From: Rudaea sp. 3F27F6
GTDB taxonomy: Bacteria; Pseudomonadota; Gammaproteobacteria; Xanthomonadales; Rhodanobacteraceae
Reading direction: 5' to 3'
Length of the DNA: 64,000 nucleotides
Assembly (NCBI RefSeq): GCF_005503555.1
Contig: NZ_SCNG01000003.1
Location: 434,001-498,000 of the forward strand
Shown here: positions 33,602 to 42,914 of the stretch, in pieces
Layout: every line of letters starts with the position of its first letter
Position numbering within the stretch: position 1 is the first letter of the stretch
Notes under the pieces: model-generated
The model's input: only the letters and a program-made list of their open reading frames with translations
What the model was told of the DNA's origin: nothing
Databases searched by the model: none
Program-made: the position numbers and the translations under genes

Positions 33602-35209
33602 TCAGGCTGCCGGCGCAATGGTCGAAAACGCGGGCAATCCGAGCTCGGCGCGCAACGGATCGAGCAGGGCACCATAGAGCGGGGAACGCGCGGTATCGCG
33701 CCGCAGCGGTTCGCGCACCTGCGCCGCGCTCGGTGTGTGCACCTCGCGCACGGTCTTGTGAAATTCGAGGCAGGCCGGCTCGAAGTCGAGGCCGCAAAAC
33801 GCGAGCAGATCGCGGATCGCCGCTTCCGGCTCGCTCACGAGGTGTTCGTAGCTGTTCTCGTAGACGCGTGTCGGATGCAGGCCGTGCCAGTGCTTCGATG
33901 CGCGATCGAAATCGCGCCAGGCCGAGGCGAGGTCGGCGAAGGTGCGCGTGTATTCGTTGTTGGCGAGATGCTGGCGATAGCAGGAGAAACAGGTTTCGAG
34001 CGGGTCGCGGCGGCCGACGACGATGCGCGCTTCGGGCAGCATCGCGCGAATGGCACCGACGTACAGCCAATTGCCGGGCAGTTTGTCGGTGAAACGCGGG
34101 CGCTTCTCGCGCCAATGCGCGGTGCGTTCGAGATAACGCAGGCCGAGGCGTCGCCAGTCTTCGGCCGAAGCATCCTTGGCCCACTGTGCGAGCGGTCGGC
34201 CGCGGCGTTTGGATTCTTCGGTCAGGACCAGAGGCAGATCGGCCAGCTCGCCGCCGCCGTCGACCTGCGAATGCGAGGCGAGGATCTGCTCGATCAGGGT
34301 CGAACCCGAGCGCGGCAAACTGACGATGAAAATCGCTTCGGCACCGAGCGTCGACGACGTCGGCGGGCTCGGCGTGAACGCATCGAGCAGGGCATCGACT
34401 TGGGCCGAGTAGGCCGCGGCGCTCCAGCCCTGGCGGCGCCGGGCGATCGAATTCGCACGTGCCAGTTCGTTCAGAGAATCGGCGTAGCGGTTGCGCTCGT
34501 CGAGCGCCTTGGCGAGAGCGAAGCCCATCGCGATCAGATCGTCCTCGCTGGCTTGCGGATGCTTCAGCGCGCGGGTCAGCGCTTCGACTTCGCTGTCGGC
34601 GAAGCGCAGCGTCTTCATGTTCGCCAGGCCCCACCAGGCCATACCGTCGAATGGGCGCGCGGCGAGCACGCGACGGTACTCGGCGTTGGCCTCGTCGATG
34701 CGGTTCTGCGCCTTGAGCATGTCGGCGAGCATGGTGCGTGCGCCGATCCGCTCGGGAGACAGCGCGACGGCACGGCGCAATGCGGCCGCCGCTTCGTCTA
34801 TGCGCACGCAGCGCATCAGCACGAGGCCGAGGTTGTACCAAGCGAGGGCGAGTTTCGGGTCGAGCTCGCAGGCGCGGGTCAGGCTGGCGATGGCGGCGTC
34901 GTAGTCGTTGTCGGCGAGCAGGGCGGTGCCGAGCGTGTTGTGATACAGAGCGTCGTCTGGGCGCAGCGCGACGGCCTGACGCATCGTCGCAATCGCCTCG
35001 CTAGTTTCGCCGCGCAGACTTTGAATGCCGGCTAGCAGTCGCAGCACTTCGGCATGGCGCGGATACAGCGCAAGCACGCCGACGATGTGCCGATCGGCTT
35101 CGTCGGCACGGCCGAGTTCAAGAGCCTGCGCAGTGGCGATCACGCCGCGGATCGCCGATTCCGATAATCCGTACAGACGCGAGCTGGGGGGAAGACGCTG
35201 GGAAATCAC
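33602..35209 (-). CDS. TPR-repeat sulfotransferase
   Basis: A 535-residue protein, GTG start at 35209. The N-terminal half holds clear tetratricopeptide repeats (for example ALYHNTLGTALLADNDYDAA and LALAWYNLGLVLMRCVRIDE). The sulfotransferase domain begins IFIVSLPRSGSTLIEQILAS at about 290, followed by DKLPGNWLYVGAIRAMLPEA and VVGRRDPLETCFSCYRQHL. TPR domains in such enzymes bind the protein or peptide substrate, which suggests a polypeptide acceptor. It lies 19 bases after the oxygenase gene in the operon. Confidence 0.9.
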   Translation of the reverse strand: MISQRLPPSSRLYGLSESAIRGVIATAQALELGRADEADRHIVGVLALYPRHAEVLRLLAGIQSLRGETSEAIATMRQAVALRPDDALYHNTLGTALLADNDYDAAIASLTRACELDPKLALAWYNLGLVLMRCVRIDEAAAALRRAVALSPERIGARTMLADMLKAQNRIDEANAEYRRVLAARPFDGMAWWGLANMKTLRFADSEVEALTRALKHPQASEDDLIAMGFALAKALDERNRYADSLNELARANSIARRRQGWSAAAYSAQVDALLDAFTPSPPTSSTLGAEAIFIVSLPRSGSTLIEQILASHSQVDGGGELADLPLVLTEESKRRGRPLAQWAKDASAEDWRRLGLRYLERTAHWREKRPRFTDKLPGNWLYVGAIRAMLPEARIVVGRRDPLETCFSCYRQHLANNEYTRTFADLASAWRDFDRASKHWHGLHPTRVYENSYEHLVSEPEAAIRDLLAFCGLDFEPACLEFHKTVREVHTPSAAQVREPLRRDTARSPLYGALLDPLRAELGLPAFSTIAPAA

Positions 35210-35228
35210 GGTGTCCGCTTCTCTGCGC

Positions 35229-35825
35229 TCAGAACATCAGATAGGTCGAAAGGATGTACTTGTCGTTCGAGCGCGGCGGCAGCCCGGCGTGCTGGAACAT
35301 CCAGTACGGCGGGAACATCAGCAGCCGGCCGGCGCGCGCGTCGACGCGCAGGCCGAGATCGCAGAATTCGGTCTCGCCTCCGTCACCGACGTCGTTGAGG
35401 TACCACAAGAACACGAGATAGCGCCGGCTCTTTTCGTCGTGCGAGTCGAAATGCGGCTCGAAATTGTCGTCGCTGCCGGCGCGGTAGCGCTTCATGCGCA
35501 GATCGTCGATCGTCGGCCGCGACGGGATCGGTATGGTCAGGCCGAGGCGCCGGTTGTATTCGGCGAGGTACTTGTCGATCTGCGCATAGAAATAACCGAT
35601 GAAGGCGCGATCGGCGACCGGAGTGAGGTTCACTTCGATCCAGGAACTGTTTTCCAGACCGGCGCGATGGCCGCGGCCGTTCGGCGTCTGCAAATGCGCC
35701 GATTGCTCGAATGAGGCGATCAACTGCGCACAGAAATCGGCGGACAAAGCCTGATCGAACCAGCAGACGTAGCTACGCAGATTGCCGACGAAATCGAGAG
35801 AAGGCTTGACGGGAGACTCAGACAT
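35229..35825 (-). CDS. 2-oxoglutarate/Fe(II)-dependent oxygenase (prolyl hydroxylase-like)
   Basis: A 198-residue dioxygenase of the 2OG-Fe(II) superfamily. The iron ligands are His125 and Asp127 (EPHFDSH) and His179 (FQHAG), with Lys189 ten residues later in place to bind the 2-oxoglutarate carboxylate. The spacing and the strand YLVFLWYLNDVGDGGETEF are those of prolyl-4-hydroxylase-like enzymes, which hydroxylate amino-acid side chains in proteins or peptides. It overlaps the upstream TPR-sulfotransferase gene by 8 bases, so hydroxylation and sulfation are probably linked steps on the same substrate. Confidence 0.87.
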   Translation of the reverse strand: MSESPVKPSLDFVGNLRSYVCWFDQALSADFCAQLIASFEQSAHLQTPNGRGHRAGLENSSWIEVNLTPVADRAFIGYFYAQIDKYLAEYNRRLGLTIPIPSRPTIDDLRMKRYRAGSDDNFEPHFDSHDEKSRRYLVFLWYLNDVGDGGETEFCDLGLRVDARAGRLLMFPPYWMFQHAGLPPRSNDKYILSTYLMF

Positions 35826-37680
35826 CGTAGCCCCAATGGTCGAGCATCGGTCGCAGGATCGGCAGGGCCTGTTCGAAATACTCGCGGTAGCGGTGCCAGC
35901 GGCCGATCGCTTTCTTGTGCGGCGGCTCGATCACCTGCGCATAGCTCGGCGTGCCGATGTAGCCCTTGTCGCGCGCATGCCGGTGGAAATTGGCGAGCGC
36001 CGCGGAGTCGTCAAGGCCGAGAAAGCGGCCGATGCGTTGCACATGGCCGTCGAAATCTTCGAGCAGGTCCTCGTAGCGCAAATTAATCACGTTCGGTTTG
36101 AGCAGTTCGGCATGGTGGATCCAGAAACGCATGGCATCGACATAGCCTTGGGCGAGACGCTCAGGTGTCGAACAAAGCATACCGAAGGTCAGCGAGCGGA
36201 AGTGCTGCATATAGCAGCTCAGGACCACGTCGCAGGGATGGCGCAGCGCCATGATGATCGGCGCGTCGGGGAACAGACGGTTGATCAACGGCAGGCGCAG
36301 CATATTGAGCGGATTTTTATCGACCAGCCTTTGGCCCGAGCCGAGCGGGGCGACTTGCGCGGTCAATTTCCAGTACAGCTCGCGCAGCTCGTCGCACTGG
36401 GCCGCATCGAGTTTGTGCAAATCGAAAGGATAGGTGTAGCCGAACGTGCCGAGGCGCTCGACCAGATTCTGCAGGAAGGCGCGTTCGTCCATCGAACGCA
36501 TTTGTGCATGCGCGTCGAGCATTTGCTCGAGCATCGTTGTGCCCGAGCGCGGAAAGCCGACAATAAAGATTGGCGACTCTTTGGCGGACGGGGCAGTCAA
36601 GTCCGGCCATGACGCGCGCAGCGGCGCAGAGATCCATTTCGTTGCGGTCGTCAGCAGTTCGGCATCGGGCGCGAGCAGCTCCGGCATCGAACGCCCGATT
36701 GCGGCGACCTGCCGCTCGTGGGCGTTGCGCAGGGCATCCATTGCGGCCGCCGCGTCGCCCTCACGGTCGCAGACTTGGGCGAGAGAAAAATACAGGCTGT
36801 ACCCCTGCTGCAGATCGGCGGACGAGCGATGGCCTGAGTCCGGGGCTTCGGCCTGCAGCAGACGCTCGATCAGTGCGCGTGCATCCGCGGGGTCGCGTTC
36901 GCGCAGGGCCAGACGGACGTGCGCTTCGGTGATTTCTTCGCGCAGGGCCGGTGCGACCGACGCATCGATCGGTGGCAGCCTCGCCAGCAGCGCGCGTGCG
37001 GCGTCGAGCTTGTTGGCGCGTTCAAGCATCAGGGTCTGATGTGCGATCGCGCGGTAGTTGTGCGGGTTTTCTTGCAGCAGGCGTTCAAAGATGCCGAGGC
37101 TGTCGTCCACCCAGTCGAGCTGCGCCAGGGCTATGGCGAGTTCGAGCGACAAATCTTCGTCGAGGTCGCGCCATTGCCGCCACGGTTCGAGCAAACGTTC
37201 GGCGAGGCTGCGATCGTCGAGCGTTTCGCACAATTGTGCGGCGTAGACGCGGGCCGTCGGCGAGGTTGGGTCAATGGCATGCGCGTCGAGGAAACAGTCG
37301 CGTGCGGACGGATAGATCTCGCGCTCGAGGAACAGGTAGCCGAGATTCATCAAATAATCGAACGAGCGCGGGGCGAGGCGCAGCGCCTGCCGATAAGCTT
37401 GCTCGGCTTCGCCTAGTTTGCCTGCTTCGCGCAGGGCCGTGCCGAGGTTGTTCCAGTGGCCGGGCCAGTTTGGAAAACGTTGGGTCAGATCGCGATGGAT
37501 TTCCGCCGCTTCGGCAGAGCGGGACTGATGCTGCAGCGACATCCCAAGCAACAGTGCTGCAGTTTCATCCCCGGGCACTTGCACGAGGAACGCGCGGCAT
37601 GCGCTCTCGGCGTCTTGCGGCAGACCGTTCGCGAGTGCGGCCATGATCTGTTCGACGGGCAGGCGGGGCGCGGTTTGCAT
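35818..37680 (-). CDS. TPR-repeat sulfotransferase
   Basis: A 620-residue protein and the first gene after the TonB receptor. Residues 1-330 are TPR repeats (such as FPNWPGHWNNLGTALREAGK, then a second block with AEQAYRQALRLAPRSFDYLM). The sulfotransferase domain starts at about 365 with PIFIVGFPRSGTTMLEQMLD, then DKNPLNMLRLPLINRLFPDA and IMALRHPCDVVLSCYMQHF. The end (PSYAQVIEPPHKKAIGRWHRY) resembles the tail of the other TPR-sulfotransferases. A strong intrinsic terminator separates it from the receptor gene, so it may have its own promoter or depend on read-through. Confidence 0.9.
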   Translation of the reverse strand: MQTAPRLPVEQIMAALANGLPQDAESACRAFLVQVPGDETAALLLGMSLQHQSRSAEAAEIHRDLTQRFPNWPGHWNNLGTALREAGKLGEAEQAYRQALRLAPRSFDYLMNLGYLFLEREIYPSARDCFLDAHAIDPTSPTARVYAAQLCETLDDRSLAERLLEPWRQWRDLDEDLSLELAIALAQLDWVDDSLGIFERLLQENPHNYRAIAHQTLMLERANKLDAARALLARLPPIDASVAPALREEITEAHVRLALRERDPADARALIERLLQAEAPDSGHRSSADLQQGYSLYFSLAQVCDREGDAAAAMDALRNAHERQVAAIGRSMPELLAPDAELLTTATKWISAPLRASWPDLTAPSAKESPIFIVGFPRSGTTMLEQMLDAHAQMRSMDERAFLQNLVERLGTFGYTYPFDLHKLDAAQCDELRELYWKLTAQVAPLGSGQRLVDKNPLNMLRLPLINRLFPDAPIIMALRHPCDVVLSCYMQHFRSLTFGMLCSTPERLAQGYVDAMRFWIHHAELLKPNVINLRYEDLLEDFDGHVQRIGRFLGLDDSAALANFHRHARDKGYIGTPSYAQVIEPPHKKAIGRWHRYREYFEQALPILRPMLDHWGYDV

Positions 37681-37698
37681 GGACTAAGTCGTCGCCAA

Positions 37699-37732
37699 TA
37701 AAAAAGCCGCGCGGGAGTGAGCCGCGCGGCTT
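37699..37732 (-). terminator. strong intrinsic terminator of the first sulfotransferase-linked TonB receptor
   Basis: AAGCCGCGCGG and CCGCGCGGCTT form a perfect 11-bp stem with a 7-base loop; on the minus strand the stem runs into TTTTTTATTGG. It lies 22 bases beyond the receptor stop at 37754. Confidence 0.9.
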
Positions 37733-37753
37733 GGCAGATTACAGCAGTTCCGC

Positions 37754-40700
37754 TTAGAACTTCACGGTTATCTTGCCCCAGAAGTAGCGGCCGATGGTGT
37801 CGTAAGTGTTCACGTCGGTGTTCGCGTTGATCACGTTCTGCTGGTAGAACAGCGGCGGCTGCTTGTCGCCCACGTTGTCGATACCGACCTGCACCATCGT
37901 GTTGAGCGGCTCGATGTTATAGCCGAACGCGAGGTTGTGATACAGGTAAGAGCCGTAGTGGTAAGGCGAGCCGACGTAGGACGAGGGATTGCTGTCCGCG
38001 TTCGCCGATGCGCCGAGGTTGGCGTTGGCATAGCCGATCGACACGCCGCCGATGTAGCGCGCGGTCCAGCTTGCGCTGAACGAGCCCATGTTCCAGTCGA
38101 GGCTGCCGAGGCCACGCCAGCGTGCGAAGTTGCCGTATGCGCGGTCGAACTTGCCTGCCAGATGCTTGGTGGAACCGAAGCCGGTCTGGATATCGTACTC
38201 GGTGATGTAGGTCGCCTGGAAGCCAACGCGGAAGTTGCCGAACGGCGTTTCCGGCAGGCGATAACGTGCACCGATATCGACGCCCTTGGTCGTGAGAGTG
38301 CCGGCGTTGAAGGCACTTTCGTACACCGACGCAATCTGTCCTTCGTTGCCGCCCGTGTTGTAGCGCTTGATCAGGTTGCAGATCGGCGAGAGCTGGCTCG
38401 GATTGGTGATCGGAACGCCATTCGGGGCTCCGCTGGCGAAACAGTAGTCCGTGAGGATGGACTGCGCCGTTCCGGCTTGCGCGGAAATGATGACGTTGTT
38501 CAACGTGATCCGATAGAAGTCCGCATTGACCGACAAGCCGGGCAGCCATTGCGGGTCGTAGACGAAGCCATAATCGTACGATTTGCCGAATTCGGGCTGC
38601 ACGGCCGGGAGACCGAAATTCTGATGGGCAAAGCTGTTGCCCACGACGACACCGTTGACCTGTCCAGTACCCGTGTTGGTAAAGGTGTAGCCGCCGCAAG
38701 CCAAATTACCCGAGGAGCCGCAAGGATCGGCGGCAGTCGGCGAGTCACCCTTGGCCCCTTGATACAGGTCGGTTACCGACGGCGCACGGAACACCTTCGA
38801 CACAGTAGCGCGAACCAGCAAATCTTCGATCGGCTTGTACTCCAGCGCGATCTTCCAGTTGTTGGTGCTGCCGAACAGGTTGTACTTCGAATAACGGTCG
38901 CCGATGTCGAGCTTCAACGAGTGGACAAACGGCACATCCTTGAGGATCGGCACCAGCAACTCGACGTACGCTTCCTTGACGCTGTAGCCGCCCTGCGAAT
39001 TGTTCGAGCAGATCGATCCGGCCAATTGGCAGGTCAGAGCGCCCTGTGAATTGACCGTGCCGACGACGGTGGAGTCTACGGTGGAGTGCAGGTATTCCTT
39101 GCGATACGAGGCGCCGGCGGCCATCTGCATGGTGCCCGCAGGCAGTTCCCAAAGGTCGCCGTTGACGCCAGCTTCGGCCGTTCGCGTTTGATAAAGCGTA
39201 TGCAAGTAAGGGTCGGACTTAGCGGCTTGTAGGCCGGCGATCGTGTTCGGGTCGTTGATGTTGAAAATGTTTATCGGGGTACAACCACCGACCACATTGC
39301 CCGGCGTTCCGCAGAGAATCTTGCCGGAGGAGGGATCCTGGAACGACGGGCCGAGCGAATTGGCCAACAAGGCGTAGTTCAAGTAACCCTTCTGCTGTGA
39401 GTTCTGGCTCAGGTGGCCGAAGCTGTAGTCCACGTTCCAGTTCCAACTGGTATCGCCGAACGCCCCCTTGAATCCGACAGTGGCGAGGTCGTGGGTGGTG
39501 GCGAAATCCTGAATGCGGTCGCCGAGGGTCTCGAGACGCGTACGGAACTGATTGTAGGCGATGCCATTCTTGTCCGTTCCGAAATTGACGCCGAACGGGT
39601 TGTAGTAGCTTTGCGAAGAGATGAACGTGTCGCTCAGCGCGTCGAGCGGCAGCGGAGCGACCTGCTGGTTCGACGTTGTCTTGTTGTGGAAGACTTCGAT
39701 ATAGGCTTCGACTTTGTCGCTGATCTTGTAGTTGCCGAGGAGGAATACTCCCGTGCGTTCCGCGCGCGTCAGATCGTAGTTGCCGACGGCTTGATAGTTG
39801 TACGCATCACGCAGCGAGCCATCGGGATTGGTGCCTTGGTAGCAGCGGAAGTTGCCGAAAGAGGTTCCACTCGTGCCGCTAATTCGGGTGACTCGATCGC
39901 AGGACTGCTTTTGCCCTGAGCTGTCGAGGATGTAGTTGCCGGACGTGTCTTTGAGAAACCAATCGTTCGTACCGATCAGATTGTCGGGCAGGCTGATGCT
40001 TCCGTTCGGGGTGCGGCTGGAACCGCCCTTTACGACGCCATAGGAGTACTTGTACAGAGCGTCCTTCGAGTAGGCACGATTGAAGGCCATGACGGGATCG
40101 TTCTTGTTGTAGTTGATCCCGGCGATGATGCTGCCCTTGTCGGTCGCATGGCCGAACATGGCATGGAAGCCCTTGCGCGCGCCGTCATCGCGATCGGAAA
40201 TGCCGTAGTCGAGGCCGAATTCCAGACCTTGATAATTCGTGCGCGTGATGATGTTGACCACGCCGGCGACCGCGTCGGAGCCGTAGACAGCGGAGGCGCC
40301 GTCGGCGAGGACTTCGATGCGCTCTACTGCCGAGGCGGGCATCATGTTGAGATCCTGCAGCGGCGTGGACACGCGATGGCCGTTGATCAGCAGCAGGCTG
40401 CGGCCCGAGCCGAGTCCGCGCAGCGAAATCGTCGAACGGCCGTCGCCGCCGCCGTTGTTGACGTTCGGGTTCACCGCCGCACCCGCAATCGACGGAAGCT
40501 GCTGCACCAAGTCGCCGACGGTCAGTTTGCCGGATTGTTGAATTTGCGTCTGGCCGATGGTCAGGATCGGGTTGGCCGTCTCCATGTCCACGCGGCGGAT
40601 GTTCGAGCCAGTGACCACGATGGTTTCGAGGTTCTGGCCTTTGGTGCTATCGGCGTTCTGCGCGTAGGCGGCGGTGCCTACCAGGCCCGCGGTTGCGGAT

Positions 40701-40759
40701 GCGCCCACGGTAAGGGCCAAACGCACCGAGGCGGTAAGTTTGTTCGCGTCGAGCTTCAT
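37754..40759 (-). CDS. TonB-dependent receptor (sulfotransferase-linked)
   Basis: A 1001-residue receptor: signal peptide (1-33, ending AAYAQ), a TonB-box-like segment LETIVVTGSNI, plug domain (about 45-165; SNIRRVDMETANP, ISLRGLGSGRSLLLINGHRV, ADGASAVYGSDAVAGVVNII) and a long barrel ending IGRYFWGKITVKF. It is paralogous to the receptor at 42915-45677; the plug and the last barrel strands are nearly the same. ATG 40759 has GGAGA seven bases upstream. A palindromic motif at 40804-40822 is shared with the second receptor. Sulfotransferase and oxygenase genes follow downstream. The ligand is unknown. Confidence 0.95.
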   Translation of the reverse strand: MKLDANKLTASVRLALTVGASATAGLVGTAAYAQNADSTKGQNLETIVVTGSNIRRVDMETANPILTIGQTQIQQSGKLTVGDLVQQLPSIAGAAVNPNVNNGGGDGRSTISLRGLGSGRSLLLINGHRVSTPLQDLNMMPASAVERIEVLADGASAVYGSDAVAGVVNIITRTNYQGLEFGLDYGISDRDDGARKGFHAMFGHATDKGSIIAGINYNKNDPVMAFNRAYSKDALYKYSYGVVKGGSSRTPNGSISLPDNLIGTNDWFLKDTSGNYILDSSGQKQSCDRVTRISGTSGTSFGNFRCYQGTNPDGSLRDAYNYQAVGNYDLTRAERTGVFLLGNYKISDKVEAYIEVFHNKTTSNQQVAPLPLDALSDTFISSQSYYNPFGVNFGTDKNGIAYNQFRTRLETLGDRIQDFATTHDLATVGFKGAFGDTSWNWNVDYSFGHLSQNSQQKGYLNYALLANSLGPSFQDPSSGKILCGTPGNVVGGCTPINIFNINDPNTIAGLQAAKSDPYLHTLYQTRTAEAGVNGDLWELPAGTMQMAAGASYRKEYLHSTVDSTVVGTVNSQGALTCQLAGSICSNNSQGGYSVKEAYVELLVPILKDVPFVHSLKLDIGDRYSKYNLFGSTNNWKIALEYKPIEDLLVRATVSKVFRAPSVTDLYQGAKGDSPTAADPCGSSGNLACGGYTFTNTGTGQVNGVVVGNSFAHQNFGLPAVQPEFGKSYDYGFVYDPQWLPGLSVNADFYRITLNNVIISAQAGTAQSILTDYCFASGAPNGVPITNPSQLSPICNLIKRYNTGGNEGQIASVYESAFNAGTLTTKGVDIGARYRLPETPFGNFRVGFQATYITEYDIQTGFGSTKHLAGKFDRAYGNFARWRGLGSLDWNMGSFSASWTARYIGGVSIGYANANLGASANADSNPSSYVGSPYHYGSYLYHNLAFGYNIEPLNTMVQVGIDNVGDKQPPLFYQQNVINANTDVNTYDTIGRYFWGKITVKF

Positions 40760-41324
40760 ACGTGATCTCCAACGTCAGGGTTGTTGTTCGGGACGAAAGA
40801 AGGCTTTTCCATCCGGGAAAAGTGCGATCCCCATTTGCCACGGGACTGGGTATCGACAGCGGGGGATGGTAGCAACAAAAGTTTAACGTTGGAACTTTTT
40901 TGCCCTGTAATTGATGTTGAATTATGTAAAATTTCTTGCGTCTCAATATGTCGAGATTCGCACGTGAGGCATGCTAGCGATTGGTTATAGATAGGCCTGA
41001 AGCGGCCTCCGGCCCGACTACATTTCTGAACTGCACGGGGCAGCAAAGTACGCAGCCTGATGAGCGGAACATGAAGCGCAGTGCCGTATGTCTATTTGCT
41101 CACATTACCGTTGCGTGGGCGCCGTGCCCTACAGAAGAATAGAGTGCCGCTCGGCGTGCTCTGGCGTATTTAACGAAGTGCTGGGGTTTAGATCGAGCCA
41201 ATCGCGACGGATAAAGCCGATTCGAATTAGCGGACGGCAAATCCCGATCCGCAATTTCTGATGATTTTATCGACGGCGATTTATCTTCTGTCTGTCCCGG
41301 ATCGATCGATTGCAGCGGTTCGTT
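40760..41324. other. 565-base AT-richer intergenic region upstream of a TonB receptor
   Basis: No supported gene. It contains the receptor's 5' region with the CTTTTCC/GGAAAAG palindrome, and AT-rich stretches (about 40880-40940 and 41215-41290) that probably hold promoter sequences for the minus-strand receptor. A 23-codon reading frame on the plus strand (41071-41142) begins with a hydrophobic stretch but has no good ribosome-binding site and is not claimed. Confidence 0.5.
40804..40822. promoter_or_regulatory. conserved palindromic motif upstream of TonB receptor
   Basis: CTTTTCC-ATCCG-GGAAAAG is a perfect inverted repeat with 7-base arms, ending 45 bases from the start codon. The same motif with an ATCCT spacer lies 42 bases from the start of the paralogous receptor (45719-45735). 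The flanking sequences (TTCGGGAC and CAACGTC) are also shared. Operator or 5'-UTR structure are both possible. Confidence 0.6.
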
Positions 41325-42785
41325 TCACCGTTCGGCGCGGAATTGGGTCAGCTCGGGTATGAGGTGCTCATACGCGCGCCATCGCCCCACGGATCGGTGA
41401 TAGATCGGCTGGCGCACCTGCCAAACGCTGGCGGTTTGGATCGCGGCGCCGTTCTTCGCGCGAGCGGCAAGCAGATCGAACGGCGGGAGATCGAGAAAGT
41501 TTTCCAGTGCAGCGACAGTCTGCTCGGGCTTCTCTACGACGTCTTCGTAATGGACGGTATGGATCGCAAGCGGCAGGTGCGCTGCCCAATGCAGCATGAG
41601 CCGGTCGCAGTCGCGCATGACCTCGGCGATGCAGGCGAAATCGTAGGCGAAGCCGCCATCGGTTCCGGCGAAATACTGGCCCCATATCGACAACGCGGTG
41701 TCGCGTTCGCCGCGAACGCAATGAACGATTTTTGCGTCGGGAAATAGCGCGGCGACCAAGTCCAAATAACGGAAATTGAGCGGCTGCTTGTCGATATACC
41801 ATCGTGTAAGTGGATCGTCGCGAACGAGCTGCGCCGCATACACTGACGCGGCGCTGCGCAATGCCGACGATTCCCCGTATTGATCATGCTGCATAAGCTG
41901 TTTGGCGAAGTGCTCGATCCAGGTGAGCTCGCCTCGCGCCGTCACGTCGGGGTGGCGGGACAATATTTCGGATACCAGGGTCGTGCCCGTCCGCGGCAGG
42001 CCGACGATAAAGATCGGGCTGAAGTCGTATCGCGTCGGTAACGCCGGGGGCGGAGCCGATTGCAGGCGCGATTTGACGAAACGCCGCCATGATTTCGAGG
42101 ACCACGCACTATGCCTGCTGACCAGGGCGTTGGCCCGACGCCAAGCGGCGGCGGCGGCGTGGGTGTCATCAATGTCATCGTAGGCCTTGGCGAGTGCGAA
42201 CAGAGCTGATGCTTTTGATTCATCCGATGCACTGGAATCGTTGGCGCGCGAGCGAAACAGCGCAATGTCCGGATGTGCACGATCGGTGTAGCGAAGACTG
42301 GTCGACAGGGCGTGGAGAATATGGCGTTCGAGCAGTGGCGGCGCGAATTCTAGTGCGGCAGTCAACAGGGTGCGCGCTTTGCCGAAGTCTCCGAGCGATA
42401 AGGCAAGTCTGCCGGCTTGAAACCGCAGCTCGGACAAGACTTCGGCGCGAATGCTTTGCGATATAAGGAGTGCCCGCTCCAGCACCGCAAGTGCGGCATC
42501 GACATGCCTATACTGTTCGAGCATTCGCGACGATTCGTATATCGCAGATGCGTCGGAAGAATTCGCAACAAACGTCTCGATCACTTTCGCCGCCGCGTTG
42601 AAGCGGCTCTGTGTACTAAGGACGTTTGCAAGAAAAAAGCTCGCCTGGGCATGCCCGGGATGTTCGCTCAATAATTTGCGCAGCTCATGCTCGGCGCGCA
42701 ATGCATTGCCCGATTGGGCGAGTGCAACAGCGTGTTCGTATCGCGCGATCCATTGCTCTGTCGGTGACGGCAACTGTTGGGGCAT
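41325..42785 (-). CDS. TPR-repeat sulfotransferase
   Basis: A 486-residue protein: N-terminal TPR-like repeats (about 5-225), then a sulfotransferase domain with 5' loop PIFIVGLPRTGTTLVSEILS, DKQPLNFRYLDLVAALFPDA, and 3' loop HCVRGERDTALSIWGQYF. The tail TASVWQVRQPIYHRSVGRWR identifies it as a paralog of the protein at 31419-32744. ATG 42785 is chosen; the longer frame from 42860 adds a basic stretch. GC content is visibly lower here than in most of the window. It follows the second TonB receptor after a strong terminator. Confidence 0.88.
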   Translation of the reverse strand: MPQQLPSPTEQWIARYEHAVALAQSGNALRAEHELRKLLSEHPGHAQASFFLANVLSTQSRFNAAAKVIETFVANSSDASAIYESSRMLEQYRHVDAALAVLERALLISQSIRAEVLSELRFQAGRLALSLGDFGKARTLLTAALEFAPPLLERHILHALSTSLRYTDRAHPDIALFRSRANDSSASDESKASALFALAKAYDDIDDTHAAAAAWRRANALVSRHSAWSSKSWRRFVKSRLQSAPPPALPTRYDFSPIFIVGLPRTGTTLVSEILSRHPDVTARGELTWIEHFAKQLMQHDQYGESSALRSAASVYAAQLVRDDPLTRWYIDKQPLNFRYLDLVAALFPDAKIVHCVRGERDTALSIWGQYFAGTDGGFAYDFACIAEVMRDCDRLMLHWAAHLPLAIHTVHYEDVVEKPEQTVAALENFLDLPPFDLLAARAKNGAAIQTASVWQVRQPIYHRSVGRWRAYEHLIPELTQFRAER

Positions 42786-42862
42786 ATCGTGAAGGCAGAG
42801 AACTGAGCGGCCACCGTACCGTGGCCGGCGTCGGTCGGCAAATGGCAGAGAGGCGGGCAAAG

Positions 42863-42892
42863 AAAAACCGCGCAGCTTGCGCTGCGCGGTTT
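42863..42892 (-). terminator. strong intrinsic terminator of the second TonB receptor
   Basis: AAACCGCGCAGC and GCTGCGCGGTTT form a perfect 12-bp stem around a 4-base loop; on the minus strand it is followed by TTTTTCTTTG. It lies 22 bases past the receptor stop at 42915. Confidence 0.9.
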
Positions 42893-42914
42893 CAAATGAA
42901 ACATCAAAACAAGA

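Noticed and set aside
40756-41046. 96-codon minus-strand frame upstream of the TonB receptor
   Set aside because: It runs into the receptor's start and carries no domain; most likely non-coding leader DNA.
41071-41142. 23-residue frame with hydrophobic start, considered as a precursor peptide for the sulfotransferase locus
   Set aside because: No good ribosome-binding site, wrong strand relative to the operon and no Tyr; not supportable without comparative data.
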